Source: Piscinibacter aquaticus (lineage in GTDB: Bacteria > Pseudomonadota > Gammaproteobacteria > Burkholderiales > Burkholderiaceae_C). From it: a stretch of 64,000 nucleotides of DNA. Of this stretch, positions 29,734 through 39,864 are shown piece by piece; position 1 is the stretch's first letter; the number at the start of each line of letters is the position of its first letter. Location: contig VOPW01000001.1 of assembly GCA_007994965.1 (NCBI GenBank), positions 3,782,001-3,846,000 of the forward strand, given 5' to 3'. The notes beneath the pieces were generated by a model. That model was not told the origin of the DNA. It made no database searches and saw nothing but the letters and a program-made list of their open reading frames with translations. The position numbers and the translations under genes were made by a program.

Positions 29734-31254
29734 ATGAACCCGGTGATCCGCATCCACCCGGCCGACGACGTCGTCATCGCCAAGGTGCAGCTGGTGGGCG
29801 GCACGCGGCTGGAGGGCGAAGGCGTCACCGTGGCCGGGCTCATCCCGCCCGGCCACAAGGTCGCCGTCAAGGCGATCCGCGCCGGGCAGCCGGTGCGGCG
29901 CTACAACCAGATCATCGGCACCGCCAAGGTCGACATCGCCCCGGCCAGCACGTGCACACGCACAACCTGGAATTCGCCAGCTTCGCGCGCGACGCCGTGG
30001 GCACCGGCACGCAGCCGACCGAGTACGCCTCCGAGCCGGCCACCTTCATGGGCATCGTGCGTCCGGATGGACGAGTGGCCACGCGCAACTACCTCGGCGT
30101 CCTGACCTCGGTGAACTGCTCGGCCACGGCGGCACGGGCGATCGCCGACCACTTCCGGCGCGACATCAACCCGAAGGCACTCGAGGCCTTCCCGAACGTC
30201 GACGGCGTGGTCGCGCTGACCCATGGCGCCGGCTGCGCCACGGCCAGCGACGGCGAGCCGCTGCAGATCCTGCGCCGCACGCTGGGCGGCTACGCCCGCC
30301 ACGCCAACTTCGCCGGCGTGCTGATGGTCGGCCTGGGCTGCGAGACCAACCAGATTTCCGGGCTGCTCGAGCAGGAAGGGCTGCAGGAAGGCTCCCACCT
30401 GCAGACCTTCAGCATCCAGGATTCGGGCGGCACGAAGAAGACGGTGGCCAAGGGCATCGAGCTGGTCGAGTGGATGCTGGAGGAAGCCAACCGCGTGCAG
30501 CGGGTGCCGGTGCCGGCCCGCCACATCACGGTCGGCCTGCAGTGCGGCGGCTCGGACGGCTACTCCGGCATCAGCGCCAACCCGGCGCTGGGCGCGGCGG
30601 TGGACCGCACGGTGCGCCATGGGGGCACCGCGATCCTCAGTGAATCGCCCGAGGTCTACGGCGGCGAACACCTGCTGACGCGCCGCGCGGTGAGCCAGCA
30701 GGTGGCCGACAAGCTGATCGCTCGCCTCAAGTGGTGGGAGGACTACACCGCCCGCAACGGTGGCGAGATGGACAACAACCCCTCGGCCGGCAACAAGGCC
30801 GGCGGGCTGACCACCATCCTGGAAAAGAGCCTGGGCGCGATCGCCAAGAGCGGCACCACCAACCTCGTCGAGGTCTACGAATATGCCCAGGCCGTGACGG
30901 CCAAGGGCCCTGGTGTTCATGGACACGCCCGGCTACGACCCCGTCTCCGCCACCGGTCAGGTGGCCGGCGGCGCCAACCTGATCTGCTTCACCACCGGCC
31001 GCGGTTCGGCCTACGGCTGCGCGCCCTCGCCCTCGCTCAAGTTGAGCACCAACACGGCGCTCTGGCTGAAGCAGGAAGACGACATCGACATCAACTGCGG
31101 CGAGGTCATCGACGGCACGGCGAGCATCGACGAACTCGGCGAGCGCATCTTCCGGCTGATGCTGGAGACGGCCTCCGGCCGAAAGACCAAGAGCGAGCTG
31201 CACGGCTATGGCCAGAACGAGTTCGTGCCCTGGCAACTCGGCGCCGTGATGTGA
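29734..31254 (+). CDS. uxaA: UxaA-family altronate (sugar-acid) dehydratase
   Basis: About 506 residues. N-terminal SAF domain ([40 protein letters not shown]) with the iron-binding HVHTHNLE, then the large UxaA domain: [90 protein letters not shown] and [20 protein letters not shown]. UxaA converts D-altronate to 2-keto-3-deoxygluconate; GarD (galactarate) is related, so the exact sugar acid is open. The frame changes near 29948 and near 30910. Product would go to KDG kinase at the end of the cluster. Confidence 0.9.
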
Positions 31255-31553
31255 CTTGGGGCCGGGTGTGCGGTTTGCCCGGTCAACTGGCACGATCCTC
31301 GCTCGTTGTGGCTGGACCGAACGCCGCAGGAGCGGATCGCGCGCCGAATGGCCCATTCCGGGCCCTCGCCGCCGACCGGAAGTTGCATGACCGACAAGAA
31401 TCGTCACCGCCCGATGCCCACCCCCCAAGGGCCACATGCCCAATTGGGCCCTGGTGCTGTGCCCGGCCAGCGGCTTTGCGCTGGTGGCACTGGCGCGCAG
31501 CATCGGCTGACGCCCGCTGCGCTACGCTCGGCCTCCCCACCCCGGAGGCCGAC
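31255..31553. other. 299-base intergenic stretch before creA
   Basis: No convincing gene. It contains a sequence near the sigma-54 consensus (TGGCACG, 4 bases, TCGCT at 31288-31303), which overlaps a half copy of the cluster operator (GGTCAACTGG at 31281-31290). It also has a 24-codon open frame at 31436-31510 with a weak ribosome site (AAGGG) that would encode the hydrophobic peptide [20 protein letters not shown] plus RSIG, and a hairpin at its end over the creA ribosome site. All except the hairpin are weak. Confidence 0.4.
31529..31551 (+). promoter_or_regulatory. hairpin enclosing the creA Shine-Dalgarno sequence
   Basis: CGGCCTCC (31529-31536) and GGAGGCCG (31544-31551) form a perfect 8-pair stem with a 7-base loop. 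The GGAGG of the 3' arm is the only ribosome site for the ATG at 31554, so in the folded RNA the site would be closed. Such a stem could act as a thermometer-like or protein-controlled switch; this is an inference from base pairing alone. Confidence 0.5.
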
Positions 31554-32030
31554 ATGAACCAAGCCCTTGCCGCGCTGGCACTCGCCGCACTCGCCATCTG
31601 CGCGGGCGCTTCCCACGCCGAGGAGATCGGCGAGGTCGACACCGTCTTCAAGCTGATCGGCCCCGACCACAAGATCGTGGTCGATGCCTACGACGACCCC
31701 GGCGTCGCCGGCGTCACCTGCTACGTCTCGCGCGCCAAGACCGGCGGCATCAAGGGCGGCCTGGGCACGGCCGAAGACAAGGCCGAGGCCTCGATCGCCT
31801 GCCGGCAGACCGGCCCGATCTCCTTCCCCAAGCCGCTGCGCCAGCAGGAAGAGATGTTCAGCGAGCGCATCTCGCTGGTCTTCAAGAAGCTGCGCGTGGT
31901 GCGCATGGTCGACAAGACGCGCAATACGCTGGTCTACCTGACCTACTCCGACCGCGTGATCGAAGGCTCGCCGCAGAACAGCGTCACCGCCGTGCCGGTG
32001 GACCGCGCCACGCCGATCCCGCTGCGCTGA
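31554..32030 (+). CDS. creA: CreA-family exported protein
   Basis: 158 residues, frame intact. Signal peptide [20 protein letters not shown] (cleaved near SHA), then the whole CreA domain: [51 protein letters not shown], and [18 protein letters not shown]. CreA is a conserved periplasmic protein of unknown function, named for its place beside creBCD in E. coli; no creBCD genes are here. It interrupts the sugar-acid cluster and may be unrelated to it. Confidence 0.9.
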   Translation: MNQALAALALAALAICAGASHAEEIGEVDTVFKLIGPDHKIVVDAYDDPGVAGVTCYVSRAKTGGIKGGLGTAEDKAEASIACRQTGPISFPKPLRQQEEMFSERISLVFKKLRVVRMVDKTRNTLVYLTYSDRVIEGSPQNSVTAVPVDRATPIPLR

Positions 32031-32075
32031 ACGCGCCACCCAGGTAAACGAGGATGGTCGAGACAGGGTGGCTCG

Positions 32076-32100
32076 CCAGAATTGGCCTGACCACTTGACC
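32076..32100. promoter_or_regulatory. palindromic operator O2 upstream of the mannonate dehydratase gene
   Basis: Shares 18 of 25 positions with O1 (23163-23187), including AATTGG on the left and CCACTTGACC on the right at identical spacing. The inner AATTGG/CCACTT palindrome is kept while the outer left arm is not. It ends 11 bases before the ATG of the mannonate dehydratase gene, a position suited to repression. Probably bound by the FadR/UxuR-type regulator of this cluster. Confidence 0.58.
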
Positions 32101-32111
32101 ACCCTCCTGCG

Positions 32112-33323
32112 ATGAAGATCACCGCCGCGCGTGTCATCGTCTGCTGCCCCGGGCGCAACTTCGTCACCCTGAAGATCGAGACCGACCAGGGCCTGACCGG
32201 CCTCGGCGACGCCACGCTCAACGGCCGCGAGCTGGCGGTGGCGAGCTACCTGACGGACCACGTGATCCCCTGCCTGATCGGCCGCGATGCGCACCAGATC
32301 GAGGACATCTGGCAGTACCTCTACCGCGGCGCCTACTGGCGGCGCGGGCCGGTGACGATGAGCGCCATCGCCGCCGTCGACACCGCACTGTGGGATCTGA
32401 AGGCCAAGGCGGCCGGCATGCCGCTCTACCAGCTGCTCGGCGGCGCCAGCCGCACCGGCGTGATGGTCTACGGCCACGCCAACGGCCGCGACATCGCGCA
32501 GACGGTGGACGAGGTGCTGCGCTACCAAGCGCAGGGCTACAAGGCGATCCGCGCGCAGAGTGGCGTGCCGGGGCTGGAGAAGGTCTACGGCGTCGGCCGC
32601 GGCACGATGTTCTACGAGCCGGCCGATGCCGACCTGCCCAGCGAGCACGACTGGTCGACCGAAAAATACCTGCGCCACACGCCGCAACTGTTCGACGCGG
32701 TGCGCCGGGCGGTCGGCCCCGACATCCATTTGCTGCACGACGTGCACCACCGCCTCACGCCGATCGAAGCGGCGCGCCTGGGCAAGGACCTGGAGCCCTA
32801 CCGCCTCTTCTGGATGGAAGACGCGACGCCGGCCGAGAACCAGGAGGCGTTCCGGCTGATCCGCCAGCACACGACGACGCCGCTGGCGGTGGGCGAGGTG
32901 TTCAACACGGTCTGGGACTGCAAGGACCTGATCCAGAACCAGCTGATCGACTACATCCGCACGACCGTCGTGCATGCCGGCGGCATCACGCACCTGCGGC
33001 GCATCGCCGATCTGGCCGCGCTCTACCCGGTGCGCACCGGCAGCCACGGAGCGACGGACCTCTCGCCGGTGTGCATGGGCGCGGCGCTGCACTTCGACCT
33101 GTGGGTGCCCAACTTCGGCATCCAGGAATACATGCGCCACACCGACGAGACGGATGCGGTCTTCCCGCACGCGTACACGTTCAGTGACGGCTTCCTGCAC
33201 CCGGGCGAGGCGACGGGCCACGGCGTCGACATCGACGAGGCGCTGGCCGCGAAGTACCCCTACCAGCGCGCCTACCTGCCGGTAAACCGGCAGCAGCACG
33301 ACGGCACGCTCTGGCATTGGTGA
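32112..33323 (+). CDS. D-mannonate dehydratase, enolase superfamily (ManD)
   Basis: 403 residues, frame intact. Dehydrates D-mannonate (some members D-gluconate) to 2-keto-3-deoxygluconate. Begins [20 protein letters not shown]. Catalytic and metal residues of the ManD group are visible: [52 protein letters not shown] (Asp and His), [12 protein letters not shown] (Glu), [14 protein letters not shown] (Glu), [20 protein letters not shown] and [13 protein letters not shown]. The whole set fits the high-activity type. The final TGA overlaps the GTG start of the fructuronate reductase gene. Confidence 0.92.
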   Translation: MKITAARVIVCCPGRNFVTLKIETDQGLTGLGDATLNGRELAVASYLTDHVIPCLIGRDAHQIEDIWQYLYRGAYWRRGPVTMSAIAAVDTALWDLKAKAAGMPLYQLLGGASRTGVMVYGHANGRDIAQTVDEVLRYQAQGYKAIRAQSGVPGLEKVYGVGRGTMFYEPADADLPSEHDWSTEKYLRHTPQLFDAVRRAVGPDIHLLHDVHHRLTPIEAARLGKDLEPYRLFWMEDATPAENQEAFRLIRQHTTTPLAVGEVFNTVWDCKDLIQNQLIDYIRTTVVHAGGITHLRRIADLAALYPVRTGSHGATDLSPVCMGAALHFDLWVPNFGIQEYMRHTDETDAVFPHAYTFSDGFLHPGEATGHGVDIDEALAAKYPYQRAYLPVNRQQHDGTLWHW

Positions 33324-34664
33324 ATGCATTGGTGAGTGCATCGGTCGACAAGGCCGGCCTGAGCGCCGGCATCGTTCACCTGGGGCTCGGCGCCTTTGCG
33401 CGCGCGCACCTGATCCCGGCCACCGCGGCGGCGATGGCCGCAAGCGGCGAACGCTGCTGGGGCGTGCTCGGCGTCTCCTTGAGACACCCGGACATGCGCG
33501 ATGCGCTCGCACCGAAGGGCTTCGACTACACGCTCGCGTTGCGCGATGCCGATGCGACCGGCACGGCGCGTGAGCGGCGCGAGACGCTGCGCGCGCTGCT
33601 CGGCATGCTCGTCGCCCCGGAGAACCCGGGCGCGGTGCTCGACGCCATCGCCGCGCCGACCACGCGCATCGTCAGCCTCACCGTCACCGAGAAGGGCTAC
33701 CACCCCGAGCCGGCCGATCTCACGCGGCCCGACTCGCCACGCTCGACGCTGGGCTTCCTCGTGCATGGCCTCGCGCGGCGCCGCGCACGCGGGCTGGCGC
33801 CGATCACGCTGCTGTCGTGCGACAACCTCGCGAGCAACGGCGACACGCTGCGGGCCGGTGCTCGGCACCGCGCACGAACTCGATGGCGCACTGGCCGACT
33901 GGATCGGCGCCGGATGCCGCTTTCCGAATTCGATGGTCGATCGCATCGTGCCGAAGAACGAAGATCTCGACGTCGTCACCGCCGAGCCCTTCTTCGACTG
34001 GGCGATCGAAGACCGCTTCGCCGCCGGCCGCCCCGACTGGACGGCCTACGGCGCACGCTTCGTCGCCGAGGCCGCGCCCTACGAACGGCTCAAGCTGCGC
34101 ATGGTCAACGGCAGCCATTCGGCGATCGCCTACCTCGGTGTGACGGCCGGCTGGCCGACAGTCGACCGCGCGATCCGCGAGCCGGCGCTGCGCCGCTTCA
34201 TCGAGGCGCTGATGCGCGAGGAGATCGAGTCGACGCTCGCCGGACGTGTCGACGCCGACCTCGCCACTTACCGCGCCCGCCTGATCGAACGTTTCGCCAA
34301 CCCGGCGCTGGCGCACCGCACGCTGCAGATCGCGATGGACGGTTCGCAGAAGATTCCGCAGCGCTGGCTGGGCACGGTGCGCGAGCGACTCGCGGGAGGT
34401 GCTTCGATCGACCGCCTCGCGCTGGCCGTGGCCGCGTGGCTGCACTTCCTGCGTGGCGTGGATGAAGCCGGGCAGCGCTATGCGATCGATGACCCGCTGG
34501 CCGGCACGCTGGCGGCGCTCGGCGACGAGGTCCACGCGCTGTGCTCCTTCGCGCCGGTGTTCGGCGATCTGGGCCGTGAGCCGCGCTTCGTCGTGCCAGT
34601 GACGAAGGCGCTGCAGTCACTGCGCGCGAACGGCGTGCGCGCCACGCTGGAGGCCGCGGAATGA
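33320..34664 (+). CDS. uxuB: mannitol-dehydrogenase family, probable fructuronate reductase
   Basis: About 447 residues, NAD-dependent polyol dehydrogenase family. N-terminal Rossmann part [20 protein letters not shown], then [14 protein letters not shown] and [15 protein letters not shown]; catalytic part [20 protein letters not shown] (catalytic Lys in the preceding [10 protein letters not shown]), [20 protein letters not shown] (His). UxuB-type enzymes interconvert D-fructuronate and D-mannonate, the substrate of the dehydratase encoded just upstream. GTG start chosen for its overlap with the manD-type gene stop (GTGA); TTG at 33317 is also possible. One indel near 33858. Confidence 0.86.
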
Positions 34665-35708
34665 ACGATGCCCTGCTGCATCTCGCCGCCGCGCCGCTGA
34701 CCGCCTGGGCCGTGGAGTGCCTGCAACGCTCGCACGTGCCCGAGCCCGACGCCCGCTGCCTCGCCGAGAGCCTCGTGCAGACCAGCCTGTGGGGCATCGA
34801 TTCGCACGGCATCGCGCGGCTGACGCATTACCTCAACCGGCTCGCGCATGGCTCGGTCAACCCGTCGCCAGCGATCACGGTCACGCGAAGCGGCACCGCC
34901 ACCGCGCAGGTGCACGGCGATCGCGGCCTGGGCATCGTCGTCGCGCACCGCGCCAATGCGGTGGCGATGGAAATCGCGCGCGAGCACGGCATCGGTGCGG
35001 TCGGCGTGACGGACTCGTCGCACTGCGGTGCGGTGGGCCTGTACAGCCCGCGCCGCGGCGCGCGAAGGGCTGATCGGCTTCGCCTTCACGCACTCCGACA
35101 AGATCGCCGCGCCGCACGGCGGGCATCGGCCCTTCCTCGGCACCAACCCGATCTCGATGGCCTTTCCTCGCGAAGGCGGCGAGCCGGTGTGCCTGGACAT
35201 GGCGACCACCTCGATCCCCTGGAACCGCGTGATGAATGCGCGCCGCGAAGGCGCGGCGATCGCGCCGGGCGTGGCGATCGACCAGGACGGCGCCGACACC
35301 ACCGATGCGCACACCGCCAACGCGCTACGTCCGCTCGGCGGGCTGGACTACGGCCACAAGGGCTACGGCCTCGCGCTCGCGGTCGAGCTGTTGTGCGGCC
35401 CGCTGCACGGCAACCCCTGGGGGCCGCTGATCGGGCCGATGTATGCCGAACTGGAACGGCCGCGGCATCTCGGCGCCTTCTTCGTCGCGCTCGATCCGAT
35501 GCGCTTTGCCGGCGGAGCGGCCTTCGCCGCGACGGTGGAGACGATCGCCCGCACGCTCGCCGCCGAGCCCGGCGCACCGAAGATGCCCGGCGACCCCGAA
35601 CTGGAAGCGCAGGCACGTCGCCGCATCGAAGGGATCCCGATCGAACCCGGTCTCGCCATGGAGATGCGCTCGTGGAGCGCGCGGCTCGGTGTAGCCTTTC
35701 CGGCATGA
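34661..35708 (+). CDS. Ldh2-family malate/L-lactate (or diketogulonate) dehydrogenase
   Basis: About 348 residues of the malate/L-lactate dehydrogenase (YlbC/YiaK/AllD) family, NAD(P)H-dependent 2-oxoacid reductases unlike classical LDH. SLWGIDSHGIARLTHYLNRL (catalytic His), VTDSSHCGAVGLYS, DKIAAPHGGHRPFLGTNPIS, and GGLDYGHKGYGLALAVELLC. Members act on malate, lactate, ureidoglycolate, 2,3-diketogulonate or imines. Here a role with lactate or a sugar-acid ketoacid is possible. One indel near 35052 in a GC-only stretch. The start overlaps the uxuB-like stop (ATGA). Confidence 0.82.
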
Positions 35709-35725
35709 ACGCGAACGCGCGGGCC

Positions 35726-35799
35726 GAGCGCCGGGCCGCTCCCAAGCCGGCCCGCATCCCCCTGGGGGATCGGCCGACGTACCCGTCGGACGAGGGGCC
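35726..35799 (+). repeat. GC-rich palindromic intergenic repeat, family II, copy E
   Basis: Fills the gap between the Ldh2-type and KDG kinase genes. Same build as copy D (28771-28836) read on the other strand. Stems: ATCCCC/GGGGAT and CCGACG/CGTCGG. It ends 3 bases before the KDG kinase ATG, so it also carries that gene's ribosome site (GAGG). Confidence 0.6.
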
Positions 35800-35802
35800 A
35801 AC

Positions 35803-36737
35803 ATGAATCTCGACGTCATCACCTTTGGCGAAACCATGGTCTGCTTCGCGGCGCACGAGGTCGGGCCGCTGGAGCAGGCCGAGACCTTCGCGAAGATCGT
35901 CGCCGGTGCCGAATCGAATGTCGCGGTCGGCTGGCGCGGCTCGGCCTGAAGGTGGCGTGGCTCAGCCGGCTGGGCAACGACTCCTTCGGCCGCTACATCC
36001 GCGCTTCGCTCGAGGCCGAGGGCGTGGATGGCCGCAGCATCACCATCGATCCCGCGCAGCGCACCGGCTTCATGCTCAAGTCGCGCGCGGCCGAGGGCGC
36101 CGACCCGGTGGTGGAGTACCACCGCCGCGGCTCGGCGGCGAGCATGCTGTCGCTGACCGATTTCGACGAGGCGCGTTTTCTTGCCGCGCGGCACCTGCAC
36201 GTCACCGGCATCACGCCGGCACTGTCGGCCAACTGCGCAGCGCTGGTCGAGCATGCGATGCGCTTCATGCGCGCGGCGGGCCGCACGGTGTCGTTCGATC
36301 CCAACCTTCGCCCGAAGCTCTGGCCGAGCCGCGAGGCGATGGCCGAGCACCTCAACCGCCTCGCGGGCCTCGCCGACTGGGTGCTGCCCGGTCTCGCCGA
36401 AGGGCAGACGCTCACCGGGCTGCAGGCGCCCGAGGCCATCGCCGATTTCTACCTCGCGCGCGGCGCGAAGGCGGTGGTGATCAAGCTCGGCGCCGAGGGA
36501 TCGATGTGGCGCACGGCCGACGGTGGCGGCATGGTGGCCGGCGTCCGTGTCGAGCGCGTGGTCGACACGGTGGGCGCAGGAGACGCCTTCGCGGCCGGCC
36601 TGATCAGCGCGCGGCTCGAGGGCCAGGACTGGCCGGCTGCACTGGCGCGCGCCAATTGGGTCGGCGCGCAGGCGATCCAGGTCGTGGGCGACATGGACGG
36701 GCTGCCGCGCCGCGAACAGCTGCCCGCCGGGCTCTGA
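35803..36737 (+). CDS. kdgK: 2-dehydro-3-deoxygluconokinase
   Basis: PfkB-family kinase of about 311 residues that phosphorylates 2-keto-3-deoxygluconate to KDPG, the entry to the lower Entner-Doudoroff pathway. N terminus MNLDVITFGETMVCFAAHEV; substrate site FAKIVAGAESNVAVG; then WLSRLGNDSFGRYIRASLEA; ATP/anion-hole signature VDTVGAGDAFAAGLISARLE with the catalytic Asp. One indel near 35930 between NVAVG and LARLGLKV. It closes the cluster and takes the product of both dehydratases. KDPG aldolase is not in the window. Confidence 0.9.
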
Positions 36738-36759
36738 GGCCCAGTGGGCGCTGCAGGAA

Positions 36760-38178
36760 TCAGCCGGCGTTCAGCGCCGCCAGCACCTCGTCGAGCATCT
36801 TCTTCGCGTCGCCGAACAGCATCCGGTTGTTCTCCTTGTAGAACAGCGGGTTGTCGACGCCGGCATAGCCCGAGGCCATGCTGCGCTTCATCACGATCGA
36901 GGTCTTGGCCTTCCACACCTCGAGCACCGGCATGCCGGCGATCGGGCTGGAAGGATCCTCCTGCGCGGCCGGGTTCACGATGTCGTTGGCGCCGATCACC
37001 ATGGACACATCGGTCTCCGGGAAGTCCTCGTTGATCTCGTCCATCTCGAGCACGATGTCGTAGGGCACCTTGGCCTCGGCGAGCAGCACGTTCATGTGGC
37101 CCGGCATGCGGCCGGCCACCGGGTGGATGCCGAAGCGCACGTTGACGCCCTTGGCGCGCAGGATCTTGGTGATCTCGTTGACCACGTGCTGCGCCTGCGC
37201 CACCGCCATGCCGTAGCCCGGCACGATGACGACGTTCTTGGCCTCCTTCAGCAGCTCGGCCGTCTCGACCGCGCTGACCGGCGTCACCTCGCCCTGCGGC
37301 TGCGCGGCGCCACCGGCCGCAGCCGGCGCCGGCGCACCGCCGCCGAAGCCGCCGGCGATCACGCTGATGAAGTTGCGGTTCATCGCGCGGCACATGATGT
37401 AGCTGAGGATCGCGCCCGACGAACCGACCAGCGCGCCGGTGACGATCAGCAGGTCGTTGCTCAGCATGAAGCCGGTGGCGGCCGCCGCCCAGCCCGAGTA
37501 GCTGTTGAGCATCGAGACGACCACCGGCATGTCGGCGCCGCCGATGGCCATCACCATGTGGATGCCGAACAGCAGCGCGATCACGGTCATGATCAGCAGC
37601 GGCGTCATGCCCGAGGCGACATCGTGCGCGTTGAGGAACACTCGGCCGAGCCACAGCACCACCAGCAGCGCGGCGAGGTTGAGCCAATGGCGCGCCGGCA
37701 GCAGCAGAGGCTTGCCGCCGATCTTGCCGGAGAGCTTGCCGAAGGCGATCACCGAGCCGGAGAAGGTCACGGCGCCGATCAGGATGCCGATGTAGACCTC
37801 GACCTCGTGGATCACCTTCTCGGCCGGCGTCGGGAACACCGTGGACGTGTCCACGTAGCTCGCGAAGCCGACCGGGCAGGCCGCGAGACCCACAAGGCTG
37901 TGCATCAGCGCGACGAGCTCCGGCATCTGCGTCATCTGCACCTTCTTCGCGGCGAAGAGGCCGATGGCGCCGCCGACGACGAGCGAGCCGACGATCCACG
38001 GCACGCCGGCCGCGGTGACGCGCGGGCCGAGCACGGTGGCCAGCACGGCGATCGTCATGCCGATCATGCCGAACAGGTTGCCGCGGCGGGCAGTCTCGGG
38101 TTTGGCGAGGCCGCCGAGGCTGAGGATGAAGAGGACGGTGGCGCCGATGTAGGCGACGGTGGCAAGACTCTCGGTCAT
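36760..38178 (-). CDS. pntB: NAD(P) transhydrogenase subunit beta
   Basis: Inner-membrane proton-translocating transhydrogenase, beta subunit, which makes NADPH from NADH. 472 residues, frame intact. The first about 270 residues hold 8-9 membrane helices ([60 protein letters not shown]); the C-terminal domain III binds [44 protein letters not shown] and [20 protein letters not shown]. It starts 16 bases after pntA and shares its operon. Confidence 0.95.
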   Translation of the reverse strand: MTESLATVAYIGATVLFILSLGGLAKPETARRGNLFGMIGMTIAVLATVLGPRVTAAGVPWIVGSLVVGGAIGLFAAKKVQMTQMPELVALMHSLVGLAACPVGFASYVDTSTVFPTPAEKVIHEVEVYIGILIGAVTFSGSVIAFGKLSGKIGGKPLLLPARHWLNLAALLVVLWLGRVFLNAHDVASGMTPLLIMTVIALLFGIHMVMAIGGADMPVVVSMLNSYSGWAAAATGFMLSNDLLIVTGALVGSSGAILSYIMCRAMNRNFISVIAGGFGGGAPAPAAAGGAAQPQGEVTPVSAVETAELLKEAKNVVIVPGYGMAVAQAQHVVNEITKILRAKGVNVRFGIHPVAGRMPGHMNVLLAEAKVPYDIVLEMDEINEDFPETDVSMVIGANDIVNPAAQEDPSSPIAGMPVLEVWKAKTSIVMKRSMASGYAGVDNPLFYKENNRMLFGDAKKMLDEVLAALNAG

Positions 38179-38194
38179 GTTCTTCTCGTTCTCT

Positions 38195-39773
38195 TTACTT
38201 GCGGAACATCGCCAGCATGCGCCGCGTGACCGCGAAGCCGCCGAACATGTTGATCGCGGTGAGCACCAGCGCGACCACGGCCATGCCGAGGATCAGGCCG
38301 TTCGGCCGGTCGCCGCCGCCGCCCACGAGCGGCGGCGCGATCTGGATCAGCGCGCCGATCGCGATGATCGAGGAGATCGCGTTGGTTACGCTCATCAGCG
38401 GCGTGTGCAGCGAGGGCGTCACGTTCCAGATCACCATGTAGCCGATGAAGCAGGCCAGCACGAAGACGGTGAAGTGCGACAGGAACGAGGCCGGCGCGAA
38501 GGCGCCGACGACGAACAGCGCCACGGCGCCGATCGCGAAGGTGATCGCCAGCGACTTGGCCGACATCGGCTCGCTGCTGCCATGGCCATGGCCCTTGGCG
38601 GCAGGCGCAGCCACGGCGGGCTTCGGCTTCGGCGCGGGCGCCGGCAGCTTCAGCGGCGGCGCGGGCGGTGACCTCGCCGTCCTTGATCACCGTGAGGCCG
38701 CGGATCGCGTCGTCTTCCATGTTGACATTGACCACGCCATCCTTGGTCTTGCACAGCTCTTCGGTCAGGCGCAGCAGGTTGGTCGAATACAGCGTCGACG
38801 ACTGGCGCGCAAGGCGGCTGGCCAGATCGGTGTAGCCGATGATCGTCACGCCGTGCTTGACGACGGCCTGCCCCGGCTCGGTGAGCTCGCAGTTGCCGCC
38901 CTGCTCGGCGGCCATGTCGACGATCACGCTGCCGGGCTTCATGCTCTTCACCATCTCGGCGGTGATCAGCTTCGGCGCCGGCTTGCCCGGGATCAGCGCG
39001 GTCGTGATGATGATGTCGCACTCCTTGGCCTGCTGCGCATACATCGCGCGCTGTGCGGCCTGGAAGCCTTCGCTCATCACCTTGGCGTAGCCGCCGCCGC
39101 CCGAGCCTTCTTCCTCGTAGTCGACCTTGACGAATTCGCCACCGAGCGAGACCACCGGGTCGGCCACCTCGGCTCGGGTGTCGTTGGCGCGCACGATCGC
39201 GCCCAGGCCGGCCGCGGTGCCGATGGCCGCGAGGCCCGCGACGCCGGCACCGGCGATGAACACCTTGGCCGGCGGGATCTTGCCGGCGGCGGTGATCTGG
39301 CCGTTGAAATAGCGGCCGAAGGCGTTGGCCGCCTCGATCACCGCGCGGTAGCCGCTGACGCCGGCCATCGAGGTGAGCGCATCCATCTTCTGCGCGCGCG
39401 AGAGCTGTCGCGGCAGGCAGTCGATGGCCAGCACGGTGGTCTTCCTGGCGGCCAGCGCTTCCATCAGCGGCGGGTTCTGCGCCGGCCAGACGAAGCCGAT
39501 CAGCGTGCCGCCTTCGCGCATCAGCGCCACCTCGTCGAGGCTGGGCGGGCGCACCTTGAAGACGATGTCGCCCTTGGCCCAGAGCTCGGCGGCCGTGCCG
39601 ACGATCTCCGCGCCGGCGGCGCGGTAGGCCTCGTCGTCGATGTTGGCGGCCGCGCCGGCGCCGCTCTGCACGGCCACGCCGAAGCCCAGCTTGATCAGTT
39701 TCTCGACCACCTCGGGCACGGTGGCGACGCGCTTTTCTCCAGCCGCTGTCTCGAGCGGAACGCCGATCAACAT
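38195..39773 (-). CDS. pntA: NAD(P) transhydrogenase subunit alpha (fused form)
   Basis: About 526 codons. Domain I binds [84 protein letters not shown] Pro/Ala/Lys linker leads to domain IIa with four helices ([40 protein letters not shown]). One indel in the linker near 38665 splits the frame. The joined reading [20 protein letters not shown] shows the alpha subunit is one fused chain and not the split PntAA/PntAB form. Ribosome site GAGGAGG is close to the ATG. Divergent from the nudix gene. Confidence 0.92.
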
Positions 39774-39807
39774 GGAGGCCTCCTCAGGCACTGGTTTTTG
39801 GTGAAAT

Positions 39808-39834
39808 GGGCCGGAGCTTACACAATGCCGGCCC
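39808..39834. promoter_or_regulatory. inverted repeat between pntA and the nudix gene
   Basis: GGGCCGG (39808-39814) and CCGGCCC (39828-39834) flank a 13-base AT-richer core with TTACACAAT, in an 84-base divergent gap. It could be an operator or part of the promoters for either gene. No known regulator motif is recognised. Confidence 0.3.
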
Positions 39835-39864
39835 CGCGACCTTCGCCCTGGGCGCATATCTCTC

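Noticed and set aside
37505-38229. Open frames opposite pntB and pntA
   Set aside because: Antisense shadows; no start signals and amino-acid make-up unlike real proteins.
38195-39773. Split PntAA / PntAB genes
   Set aside because: The two parts join through a continuous Pro/Ala/Lys linker once one base is restored, and no start codon with a ribosome site precedes the second part.
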